Shown here: positions 1 through 6,457 of the stretch, piece by piece
Position numbering within the stretch: position 1 is the first letter of the stretch
Layout of the letters: each line of letters opens with the position of its first letter
NCBI GenBank assembly: GCA_019237595.1
Contig: JAFAGU010000120.1
Coordinates: 1 to 7,927, forward strand
Direction of reading: 5' to 3'
Source of the DNA: Betaproteobacteria bacterium
GTDB taxonomy: Bacteria > Pseudomonadota > Gammaproteobacteria > Burkholderiales > SG8-39
Length of the DNA: 7,927 nt
Made by a program: the position numbers and the translations under genes
The notes under the pieces: model-generated
Told to the model about the DNA's origin: nothing
Database searches by the model: none
What the model saw: only the letters and a program-made list of their open reading frames with translations

Positions 1-630
1 GGCGAGCGCGTCGAGCGTACGAGGAGCGGCGAACCCGGGAGTCTCGAGGCTTTCCTTTCCGCGCAGGGCGGAAAGCCGCCGGAGCCGCTCGCGGCTTTGC
101 GAATCGCGCCGGCTCCAGCGCTTTGGCGGTGGGTATTCGTGCATGCGCAAGCCGGCCTCGATGATCGGGCGGTAGCCGGTGCAGCGACAAAGGTTGCCCG
201 CGATCGCGTCGAGCACGGCCGGCTTGTCGACTTTGGGCGCCGAGAGATAGAGCCCGAAGAGCGACATCACGAAGCCCGGCGTGCAGAACCCGCATTGCGA
301 AGCGTCGCAATCGAGCATGGCCTGCTGCACCGGATGAAGTTTCCCGTCGTTGCCGGCGAGACCTTCCACCGTCACGACTTCCTTGCCGTCGAGCGTGGGG
401 AGAAAGCGGATGCAGGAATTGACCGAGCGCCACGCGATCGCCTTGGCGCGTGGTTCGCCGACCACGACGGTGCATGCACCGCAGTCGCCTTCGGCGCAGC
501 CCTCCTTGGTGCCGACGCGCCCGGACTGGCGAAGCCAGGCGAGCAAAGTCGTGGTGGGCGCGCAGTCGCTGATCGCGACTTCGGCGCCATCCACGATGAA
601 ACGGATCGTCCCCTTGGAGCGCTGTCCCAT
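1..630 (-). CDS. xdhA: Xanthine dehydrogenase small subunit (2Fe-2S/FAD), N-terminal part
   Basis: This is the electron-transfer subunit of molybdenum xanthine dehydrogenase, which oxidises hypoxanthine and xanthine to urate in the cytoplasm and passes electrons through two [2Fe-2S] centres to FAD. The gene runs off the left edge; 210 residues are visible and no stop is reached. The plant-ferredoxin-type cluster is complete (Cys45, Cys50, Cys53, Cys73, in GCAEGDCGAC), followed by the second cluster (Cys113 and Cys116 in QCGFCTPG, Cys148 and Cys150 in NLCRCTGYRP). An Arg-rich linker (about 166-195) leads into what looks like the start of the FAD domain (FAAPRTLDALA). Family members with this fused architecture are usually close to 500 residues, so more than half the gene lies outside. 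The ATG at 630 has a GGGGAAG ribosome-binding site 9 bases upstream. It is divergent from the importer operon. CoxS-type subunits end after the second cluster; continuation into an FAD-like segment favours XdhA. Confidence 0.93.
   Translation of the reverse strand, partial: MGQRSKGTIRFIVDGAEVAISDCAPTTTLLAWLRQSGRVGTKEGCAEGDCGACTVVVGEPRAKAIAWRSVNSCIRFLPTLDGKEVVTVEGLAGNDGKLHPVQQAMLDCDASQCGFCTPGFVMSLFGLYLSAPKVDKPAVLDAIAGNLCRCTGYRPIIEAGLRMHEYPPPKRWSRRDSQSRERLRRLSALRGKESLETPGFAAPRTLDALA
48..98. repeat. Overlapping inverted repeats inside the xdhA linker
   Basis: Two perfect 8-bp inverted repeats compete for overlapping bases. CTTTCCGC (55-62) pairs with GCGGAAAG (68-75) across a 5-base loop. AAAGCCGC (72-79) pairs with GCGGCTTT (91-98) across an 11-base loop. 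A third pairing, GGCTTTCC (48-55) with GGAAAGCC (70-77), is also possible. They lie in the coding sequence for the Arg-rich linker between the iron-sulfur and FAD parts of xdhA. They may be an incidental result of GC-rich codon use; no function is shown. Confidence 0.45.
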
Positions 631-719
631 CCCTGTTTTCTTCCCCAAGCGTCGCAAATTGCGTGCCAGTGGTGCGGAACTTGCTTCGTGTGGCCCACCA
701 ACAACTAAACAGTCGCCCC
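631..719. promoter_or_regulatory. Divergent promoter region between xdhA and the importer operon
   Basis: This 89-bp gap is the only real intergenic space in the window and must hold the start signals for the minus-strand xdhA gene and the plus-strand importer operon, unless either is read from further away. I see no strong sigma-70 promoter. A weak plus-strand candidate is TTGCTT (681-686), 17 bases, then ACTAAA (704-709), which would start transcription only a few bases before the ATG at 720. There is no Shine-Dalgarno sequence before 720, so a very short leader or leaderless mRNA is possible. Short palindromes are present: CGCAAATTGCG (653-663), GTGGCCCAC (690-698), and TGGTG (670-674) matched by CACCA (696-700). 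Confidence 0.6.
653..663. promoter_or_regulatory. Candidate operator palindrome
   Basis: CGCAA-A-TTGCG is a perfect 5-bp inverted repeat around a single central base. It sits 22 bases upstream of the xdhA start and 56 bases upstream of the importer start, in an AT-richer patch of the divergent gap. A shared repressor or activator of both directions could bind here. No regulator gene is in the window, and an 11-bp palindrome can occur by chance. Confidence 0.3.
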
Positions 720-2237
720 ATGGCGGTGCCGCTCATAGAGGCACGCAACATCTTGAAGCGTTTCGGCGACCTCGTCGCAAATGAGGTCGAAAGCTTCGAC
801 GTCCGCACCGGAGAGGTGCATGCGCTCCTGGGCGAGAACGGCGCCGGCAAGACCACCCTTTCCAAGATCCTCTACGGCTTCTACCGGCCGGATGCCGGCG
901 AGATCCGCGTGGCGGGGACGAATGTCAGCTTCGCGTCGCCTGCCGACGCGCGCGCAGCGGGCATCGGCATGGTGTTCCAGGAGTTCAGCCTCGTTCCGGC
1001 GCTGTCCGTGCTCGACAACGTTGCGCTCTTCATGCCGGACTTGCCGCGCGTGCCGGACCGCAGGGCGTTGCGAGTCCGCATCGCGACCGCCGCCAAGGCG
1101 CTCGGCCTGGAGCTTCCGCTGGATGCGCCCGTCGCCGCGCTCCCGGTGGCCGCCCAGCAGAAGGTGGAGATCCTGAAACAGGTGCTCGCAGGCATGCGCG
1201 TCATCCTGCTCGACGAGCCGACGAAGGTGCTTGCGCCGCAGGAGTGCTCAGGCCTCTTCGCCACCGTGGCGAGCCTGCGTGCCGCGGGTTACGGCATCGT
1301 CCTCATCACGCACAAGCTGCACGAGGCGCTCGCCGCGGCGGATCGGATCAGCGTCATGCGAAAAGGGCGGATGACGGCGACGCTCGCGGCACGCGCCGCG
1401 ACGCGCGAGGCGTTGCTCGCCGTCATGTTCGAAGGCAGCCCGCCGCAGTCGGCCGCCGCCCCGGCTGCCCAGGCGATCGGCGCGCCCCTCTTGCAGCTCG
1501 ACCGGGTCTCGACCTCGGGCGGAGCGCACGCTACTCCCCTGCAGGGCATCGACCTCGGGCTGCGCGAGGGCGAAATCCTCGGCGTTGCCGGCATCGCGGG
1601 CAGCGGACAGCGCGAGCTCGGGGCGCTGGTCGCCGGCCATGAGCGGCCTCGGCGCGGACGCAAGCTCTTTCGCGGCGGGGACGCGAGCCGCTGGACGGCC
1701 GGCCGCATGCGCCGCGCCGGCGTCGGCTTCGTCCCGGAAAATCCTCTGGAAGCGGCGTGCGTCGGCGAGCTCAGCGTGGCCGAGAATTTCGCGCTCGGCG
1801 AGCGGCGCTATGCGAGCGGCCTGGGCTTCAACTGGACGCGCGTGCACGACGATGCGGAGGCGGCGTTCGCGCGGCTCGGCGTCGCGCGGCCTTCGCTGAA
1901 TGCGCCGGTGCGCACGCTCTCCGGCGGAAACGTGCAGCGCGTCGTCATGGCGCGCGAGCTCGGCAGGGCGCCGCGGCTCGTCGTCGCCATCTACCCGACG
2001 CGCGGCCTCGACGCACGCAGCGCCCAGGCCGTTCGCGACGCGCTCCGGGCGCGCGCATCGGAAGGCGCGGCGGTGCTCCTCATGTCCGAGGAGCTCGAGG
2101 AGCTCTTCGAGTTGGCGGACCGCGTCGTCGTCCTGCGCAGCGGGATGCTCGCCGGCGAGTTCTCGCGAGGCTCGTACTCCATCGAGGCGGTCGGTGCCGC
2201 CATGGTTCAAAGCGATGCGCGCACCGCGCTGGCTTGA
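720..2237 (+). CDS. ABC importer ATPase with two nucleotide-binding domains (NupA/RbsA-like)
   Basis: This cytoplasmic energy-coupling protein (505 residues) drives the BMP-type importer encoded by the next three genes. The first domain has Walker A GENGAGKT (38-45), a Q-loop (VFQEFS, 85-90), Walker B LLDEPT (163-168) and His198. Its signature is LPVAAQQ (141-147) where relatives usually have LSVG-QQ. The second domain has a Lys-less Walker A (GIAGSGQREL, 291-300), an intact signature LSGGNVQ (400-406), a Walker B without its acidic pair (VVAIYPTRGLD, 421-431) and Glu in place of the H-loop His (MSEELEE). One composite ATP site should be catalytic and the other degenerate, as is common in this family. 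The ATG at 720 is chosen because it begins a normal family N-terminus; a GTG at 663 would add 19 unsupported residues. No Shine-Dalgarno is visible. It overlaps the first permease gene by 23 bp. Purine nucleosides or bases are the likely cargo by context. Confidence 0.93.
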   Translation: MAVPLIEARNILKRFGDLVANEVESFDVRTGEVHALLGENGAGKTTLSKILYGFYRPDAGEIRVAGTNVSFASPADARAAGIGMVFQEFSLVPALSVLDNVALFMPDLPRVPDRRALRVRIATAAKALGLELPLDAPVAALPVAAQQKVEILKQVLAGMRVILLDEPTKVLAPQECSGLFATVASLRAAGYGIVLITHKLHEALAAADRISVMRKGRMTATLAARAATREALLAVMFEGSPPQSAAAPAAQAIGAPLLQLDRVSTSGGAHATPLQGIDLGLREGEILGVAGIAGSGQRELGALVAGHERPRRGRKLFRGGDASRWTAGRMRRAGVGFVPENPLEAACVGELSVAENFALGERRYASGLGFNWTRVHDDAEAAFARLGVARPSLNAPVRTLSGGNVQRVVMARELGRAPRLVVAIYPTRGLDARSAQAVRDALRARASEGAAVLLMSEELEELFELADRVVVLRSGMLAGEFSRGSYSIEAVGAAMVQSDARTALA

Positions 2238-3225
2238 CCTCCCGCCCGCGGGCGCGGCGGTGCTTGCGCTCGCGCTCTTCGGCGCCATTCTCGCCGCCGC
2301 CGGCAAGCACCCGCTCCAGGCCTACTACGACACGGCCACCTACGTCCTCGCGAGCCGCCAGGGCTTCACCGAGCTCTTCGTGCGCATGGGGCCGCTCGTG
2401 ATGACGGCGCTCGCGGTCGCCATTCCCGCGCGGGTCGGGCTCTTCAACGTCGGCGGGGAAGGGCAGCTCTACATGGGCGCGCTCTTCGCCACCGGCGCCG
2501 CGCTTTATGCGCCGCTCAACGGCCCGCTGCTCCTCGCGGCGACGATCTTGGCCGGATTCGCCGGCGGGGCGCTCTGGGCGCTCGTCCCGGCGCTCATGCG
2601 CATCGCGGGCGTCGCCAACGAAGCAATCACCACGCTGCTCCTCAACTATGTCGCGCCTCTCGCGGTCGCCTACCAGATCTTCGGGCCTTGGCGAAGCCCG
2701 GAAAGCTCGTCGTACCCGCAATCGCACCGGATCGCGGAAGCGGCGCGGCTGCCATCGCTGCCGACCACTCGCGTGCACGCCGGGCTCGCGATTGCCGCGG
2801 CCTGCCTCGCGCTCTGCGTGTACGTGTTCAATCGCACGAGATGGGGGCTCGAGATGCGGGCGATCGGCGCGAACCGCCTCGCAGCCGCGCATCTCGGCCT
2901 GCCGGTGCGCACGTACCTCGTGGTCGCGATGGCGCTCGGAGGCGGTGCCGCGGGCCTCGCCGGCATGGCGGAAGTGAGCGCGATCCAGGGCCGGCTGGTA
3001 AGCGAAGTCTCGCCGGGCTACGGGTACATGGGCTTCCTCGTCGCGTGGCTCGCCGCCGGAAACGTCTCGCGCATCGTTTCGATGGCGCTTCTCTTTGCCG
3101 TCATCAGCGCCGTGGGCGACGTGCTGCAGATCACGCAGCGCGTGCCCTACGCCGTCGTGAACATCCTGATGGCGGCGATCCTCTTCAGCGTGCTCTGCGT
3201 CGGCCCCGGCGCCCGCCGGCGATGA
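2215..3225 (+). CDS. ABC importer permease 1 (BPD_transp_2 family, NupB-like)
   Basis: This inner-membrane permease (336 residues) forms one half of the transport channel with the following permease. It is strongly hydrophobic with about eight to ten predicted membrane segments. The first runs from about 12 to 30. It carries family motifs: GLFNVGGEGQ (75-84), NEAITTLLLNY (135-145, the cytoplasmic loop region of this class) and RWGLEMRAIGAN (209-220). The chosen ATG at 2215 lies inside the end of the ATPase gene, giving a 23-bp overlap in another frame. It yields a short polar N-terminus before the first membrane helix, as in relatives; upstream residues in that frame are an Arg/Ser-rich shadow of the ATPase gene. 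No clear ribosome-binding site is seen, so translational coupling is likely. The stop overlaps the next start as ATGA. Confidence 0.93.
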   Translation: MRAPRWLDLPPAGAAVLALALFGAILAAAGKHPLQAYYDTATYVLASRQGFTELFVRMGPLVMTALAVAIPARVGLFNVGGEGQLYMGALFATGAALYAPLNGPLLLAATILAGFAGGALWALVPALMRIAGVANEAITTLLLNYVAPLAVAYQIFGPWRSPESSSYPQSHRIAEAARLPSLPTTRVHAGLAIAAACLALCVYVFNRTRWGLEMRAIGANRLAAAHLGLPVRTYLVVAMALGGGAAGLAGMAEVSAIQGRLVSEVSPGYGYMGFLVAWLAAGNVSRIVSMALLFAVISAVGDVLQITQRVPYAVVNILMAAILFSVLCVGPGARRR

Positions 3226-4130
3226 CCTGGACGCTCGTCGCGGCGACGCTCGCTGCTTCGGTCGCGGCCGGGACTTCGCTCCTCTATGCGGCGCTGGGTG
3301 AGACGCTCGGCGAGCGCGCGGGCATCATCAATCTTGGCGTCGAGGGCGTGATGCTCGTCGGCGCGGCGTGCGCCTGTGCCGTCGCGTCGTCGACCGGCAG
3401 CCCGTACCTCGGCATGCTGGCCGGTGCGGTCGCGGGCGTCGTGGCGAGCGCGCCCTTCGCCTACGCCGTGGTGGATCGCGCGGCGAACCAGCTCGCCTCC
3501 GGCTTGAGCCTCCTCTTCCTCGGGTTCGGCGCCAGCGCCCTGATCGGGAATCCCTTCGTCGGCGCGCTGATCCCGCCGCTCCCGTCCGTCTCGCTGCGCA
3601 TGCCGCTCGGCGAAGGGGCGGCGGCCGTGCGCGTTGATTTTCTCGTCGCTGCGGCGCTGCCGCTTGCGGGGCTCGTCGCGTGGCTGCTCATGGGCACGCG
3701 ATGGGGTCTGCGCCTTCGAGCGGTGGGCGAGAACCCGGTCGCCGCCTTTGCCGCCGGCTGCAACCGCCGCCGGCTCCAGTACGAGGCGTTGGCGATCGCC
3801 GGCATGCTTTCCGGTCTCGCGGGCGCGCATGTCGCGCTCGGCGTCGCTTATACCTGGGCGGAGTTCATGACCGGCGGCCGCGGCTTCATCGCCATCGCGC
3901 TCGTGATGTTCGCGCGCTGGAACGCTTGGTGGGCGGTAGCGGGGGCGCTCCTCTTCGGTGCTGCCGAGGCCGCGCAACTCCAGCTCCAGGCGGGCGGCGT
4001 CGACGTCTCGCCTTTCCTCATGAACATGGCGCCCTACCTGCTGACGCTGGCGCTGCTTCCGTTTACCGGCAAGGCCGGGCGCCTCGCCGCGCCGGCGGCG
4101 CTCGGCCGGCCTTATCGCGGAGTCGAATGA
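3222..4130 (+). CDS. ABC importer permease 2 (BPD_transp_2 family, NupC-like)
   Basis: This is the second inner-membrane permease (302 residues) and the partner of permease 1. The hallmark N-terminal motif of this subfamily, ERAGIINLGVEGVML (31-45), follows the first membrane helix. RWGLRLRAVGENP (160-172) is the conserved loop also present in permease 1, and MTGGRGFIAIALVMF (216-230) is a typical membrane segment. The length matches the family. The start ATG (3222-3224) overlaps the TGA of permease 1 (3223-3225), a classic ATGA coupled junction. The long open frame upstream is a shadow of permease 1. The C-terminal tail (about 284-302) is short and polar. Nineteen bases separate it from the binding-protein gene. 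Its direct pairing with an ATPase, another permease and a BMP protein makes this one complete importer. Confidence 0.94.
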   Translation: MTWTLVAATLAASVAAGTSLLYAALGETLGERAGIINLGVEGVMLVGAACACAVASSTGSPYLGMLAGAVAGVVASAPFAYAVVDRAANQLASGLSLLFLGFGASALIGNPFVGALIPPLPSVSLRMPLGEGAAAVRVDFLVAAALPLAGLVAWLLMGTRWGLRLRAVGENPVAAFAAGCNRRRLQYEALAIAGMLSGLAGAHVALGVAYTWAEFMTGGRGFIAIALVMFARWNAWWAVAGALLFGAAEAAQLQLQAGGVDVSPFLMNMAPYLLTLALLPFTGKAGRLAAPAALGRPYRGVE

Positions 4131-4134
4131 CCAA

Positions 4135-4141
4135 AAGGGAG
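4135..4141 (+). promoter_or_regulatory. Ribosome-binding site of the BMP binding-protein gene
   Basis: AAGGGAG lies 8 bases before the ATG at 4150. It is the clearest Shine-Dalgarno sequence in the importer operon, whose other genes lack one and are probably coupled. A stronger site before the binding-protein gene fits the excess of binding protein over permease usual for importers. Confidence 0.7.
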
Positions 4142-4149
4142 AACACCCG

Positions 4150-4203
4150 ATGAAAAAGCTCTTGCTCGTGATCCTTGCTTTGCTTGCGGGAAGCGTGTTT
4201 GCG
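4150..4203 (+). other. Sec signal peptide of the binding protein
   Basis: The first 18 codons encode two Lys, a Leu/Ile/Val/Ala-rich core and an A-x-A-like end (VFA) before QDKP. There is no cysteine near the predicted cleavage site, which argues against a lipoprotein. The cleavage position is predicted by eye. Confidence 0.85.
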
Positions 4204-5208
4204 CAGGACAAGCCTCTCACCGTGGGCGTCATCTACATCGGCACGGCGAACGACTACGGCTATAACCGGGCGATGAAGGACGGCGTGGAAGCGATGAAGA
4301 AGGCGCTGCCTGCCGTGAGCGTCCTCGAGGCGGAGAACGTGCCCGAGACGGCGGAGTCCGAGCGCATCATGTCGGCGATGATCAGCAAGGGCGCGAAGCT
4401 CATCATGGCGACGAGCTTCGGCCACCAGGAATTCGCCAACTCGCTCGCGCGCTCGAACCCGGGGGTGACCTTCGTCCATGCCGGCGGCTGGATGATCCGC
4501 GACAACTTCGGCACGTTCTTCGGCGCGACGCAAACCGCCTGGTACGCGCTCGGCGTGGCGGCGGGGCACATGTCGAAGGCCGGCAAGGCGGGCTTCGTGG
4601 CCGGCGTGCCGATCGGCTACGTCGTCGGCAACATCAACGCCTTCCAGCTCGGGGCGCGCTCGGTCAACCCGAAGTTCGTGACGCGCGTCGTCGTGACGGG
4701 AGGCTGGTCGGACAAGGTGAAGGAGGCGGCGGCCGCGAACGCGCTCATCGACCAGGGCGCGGACGTCCTCACCATGCACGTCGATTCTCCGGCCACGGTG
4801 ATCCAGATCGCGGAGAACCGCGGCATCTATTCGATCGGCTTCCAGTCGGTCGAGGCACGCGCGCTCGCGCCCAAGGGCTGGATCACGGGCCTCGGATTCA
4901 ACTGGGCGCCCTACATGACGCGCACGGCGCAGGAGGTGATGGCCGGCACGTTCAAGGGCAAGATGGTGCGCGAGGGGCTGAAGGAGCAGATGCTCGTCCT
5001 CGCGCCCTTCGGCGACGCGGTGCCGCAGCCGGTGCGCGATGCGGTGAACGCGACCGCGGCGAAGATCGCCGACGGGTTCACGCCGTTCAAGGGCCCGATC
5101 AAGGACAACACCGGCGCCTACGCCCTGCGCGAGGGCGAAGCGATGACCAACGCCGACATGGGCAAGTTCGACTGGTACGCCGAGGGAATCGTCGGCCGCG
5201 TCAGGTAG
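4150..5208 (+). CDS. BMP family periplasmic substrate-binding protein of the importer
   Basis: This periplasmic receptor (352 residues) captures the substrate and delivers it to the permease pair. Residues 1-18 form a Sec signal peptide (MKKLLLVILALLAGSVFA, probable cleavage before Gln19) with no lipobox cysteine, so the mature protein is soluble and the host Gram-negative. BMP/PnrA family features follow: TVGVIYIGTANDYGYNRA (24-41), the first-lobe pocket region around TSFGHQEF (88-95), the hinge-side block HAGGWMIRDNFGTFFGA (110-126), and a WSDKVKEAAAANALIDQGADV stretch (186-206). Known purine-nucleoside binders of this family have an Asp in the loop that here reads IGFQSVE (229-235); no acidic residue lies at the equivalent place by eye, so the ligand may not be a nucleoside. 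Neighbouring purine and ureide enzymes suggest a purine base or ureide. Its 3' end overlaps the convergent hydrolase gene by 8 bp. Confidence 0.93.
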   Translation: MKKLLLVILALLAGSVFAQDKPLTVGVIYIGTANDYGYNRAMKDGVEAMKKALPAVSVLEAENVPETAESERIMSAMISKGAKLIMATSFGHQEFANSLARSNPGVTFVHAGGWMIRDNFGTFFGATQTAWYALGVAAGHMSKAGKAGFVAGVPIGYVVGNINAFQLGARSVNPKFVTRVVVTGGWSDKVKEAAAANALIDQGADVLTMHVDSPATVIQIAENRGIYSIGFQSVEARALAPKGWITGLGFNWAPYMTRTAQEVMAGTFKGKMVREGLKEQMLVLAPFGDAVPQPVRDAVNATAAKIADGFTPFKGPIKDNTGAYALREGEAMTNADMGKFDWYAEGIVGRVR

Positions 5209-6457
5209 CGGGCGAGAGGAGCTCGACGAGCGCGCAGGCGACGACCTCGGTCGCCTTGCGCAGGTCCTCGAGGCGCAGCCGCTCGTCGGCGCGATGGCCG
5301 TTCGCTTCGAGGAGCGTGCGCGGGCCGGCGCCGTAGAGAACGACCGGGATGCCGGCCTCGCCGTAGTGGCGAGCGTCGGTGTAGATCGGCACGCCATGGG
5401 TCTCGATCGCTTCGCCGAGGACTTCGCGGGCATGGCGTTGTAGCGCGCCGACGAGCCGTTCCTGCCCTGGAAGCGGCGCCAGCGGTTTCGCCAGAAGGAT
5501 GCGCCGGATCCTGCACTCGATGCCGGAATGCTTTGCCGCCGAAGACGAGATGCGGGCGACGAGCTCTCGCTCGGCCGCCGCGGGATCCTCCTCGGGCACG
5601 ATGCGCCGATCGATGCGGAAGGCGACGCGGTCGGGGACCACGTTCGTGTTGATGCCGCCGGAGATGAGGCCCACCACCAGGGTCGGGCTTTCGATGCCGG
5701 GCACCTTCGAGCGCGTGGCGGCGAGCGTCTTTCGCCATGCGTAGAGGTCCGCGAGGATGGCCGTCGATGCTTCCAGCGCATCCACGCCGGTGTCGGGCCG
5801 CGCCGCGTGCGCCGATCGTCCGGTCACCTCGACCTCCAGGTGCAGGCAGCCGTTGTGCGCCGTCGTGATGCCGTAGGAGAAGCCCGCGCAGATCGCGTAG
5901 TCGGGCTTCGACTGCCCGGTATCGAGCAGACGCTTCGGTCCGATTTCGCCGCCCGCTTCCTCGTCGTAGGTGAAGTGCAATTCCACCGTGCCGGCGAGGC
6001 GCAGCGCGGAAGCGCTTGCCGCTTCCTTGAGCGCGAGGAGGGCGAAGGCGTACGTGGCGAAATCCGATTTCGAGACCGCCACGCCGCGCCCGTACATCAC
6101 GCCGTCGCGGATGACCGCGCCGTAGGGATCCACGCTCCAGCCCAGGCCCGGCGGCACGACATCGCCGTGGGCGTTGAGGGCGATGACCGGTCCGGCGCCG
6201 AAGCGCTCGCGCACGACGAGGTTCGTCGCGCTCGTCATGCCGACCGAGCGTGCCGCCTCCGCCGGGACCGGATCGCGCTCGACGGCGAAGCCGAGCTCGC
6301 CGAGAAGCCGGGCGGCCCGCTCGGCATGCGGCGCACAGTCGCCCGGCGGATTGTCGGAAGGCGCTTGCACGAGCGCGGCGAGGAAGCGGACCTGGCTCGC
6401 GTGCCGGTCGGCGACGGTGCGCCGGACCGCTTCGATGGCCTTGCCTTGCGCGCTCAT
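5201..6457 (-). CDS. Divergent M20 family (ArgE/DapE/CPG2-like) hydrolase
   Basis: This 418-residue protein has the M20 peptidase/deacylase fold: a catalytic domain with NAHGDVVP (His97, Asp99), TYDEEAGG (Glu166 as catalytic base position, Glu167), an inserted dimerisation domain with GRSAHAARP (213-221) and GGINTNVVPD (267-276), and a C-terminal NGHRADE with His388. Two metal-ligand positions look changed. The usual GRGxxDxK bridging Asp is Val128 (GRGVAVSKSD), with Asp132 four residues later. The acidic ligand expected about 25 residues after the Glu pair falls at Gly192 (ICAGFSYG). It may therefore use an altered metal site, or Asp132 may compensate. The ATG (6457-6455) overlaps the upstream stop as ATGA, so it is coupled to the allantoate amidohydrolase-like gene. 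No Shine-Dalgarno is seen. Its operon partners suggest a carbamoyl or acylamino substrate from purine breakdown, but the reaction is unknown. Confidence 0.88.
   Translation of the reverse strand: MSAQGKAIEAVRRTVADRHASQVRFLAALVQAPSDNPPGDCAPHAERAARLLGELGFAVERDPVPAEAARSVGMTSATNLVVRERFGAGPVIALNAHGDVVPPGLGWSVDPYGAVIRDGVMYGRGVAVSKSDFATYAFALLALKEAASASALRLAGTVELHFTYDEEAGGEIGPKRLLDTGQSKPDYAICAGFSYGITTAHNGCLHLEVEVTGRSAHAARPDTGVDALEASTAILADLYAWRKTLAATRSKVPGIESPTLVVGLISGGINTNVVPDRVAFRIDRRIVPEEDPAAAERELVARISSSAAKHSGIECRIRRILLAKPLAPLPGQERLVGALQRHAREVLGEAIETHGVPIYTDARHYGEAGIPVVLYGAGPRTLLEANGHRADERLRLEDLRKATEVVACALVELLSPAT

Noticed and set aside
97..708. 203-residue plus-strand open frame over xdhA
   Set aside because: The opposite strand encodes all eight iron-sulfur cysteines of XdhA in one uninterrupted frame, so this frame is a shadow.
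663..719. GTG start at 663 extending the ATPase by 19 residues
   Set aside because: The added residues do not resemble the family N-terminus, no ribosome-binding site precedes it, and it would consume most of the divergent promoter gap.
1291..2235. Decayed second ATPase domain as evidence for a pseudogene
   Set aside because: The frame is open over the full family length, and loss of Walker residues in the second domain is normal for RbsA/NupA-like ATPases.
5209..5260. Terminator hairpin after the BMP gene
   Set aside because: Only short GC palindromes such as GAGCTC are present, with no T-run, and the stretch is coding for the M20 gene on the other strand.
4063..5781. 572-residue minus-strand open frame across the BMP gene
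   Set aside because: It lies antisense to the binding-protein gene and out of frame with the M20 gene; it has no conserved motif and an Arg/His-rich composition.
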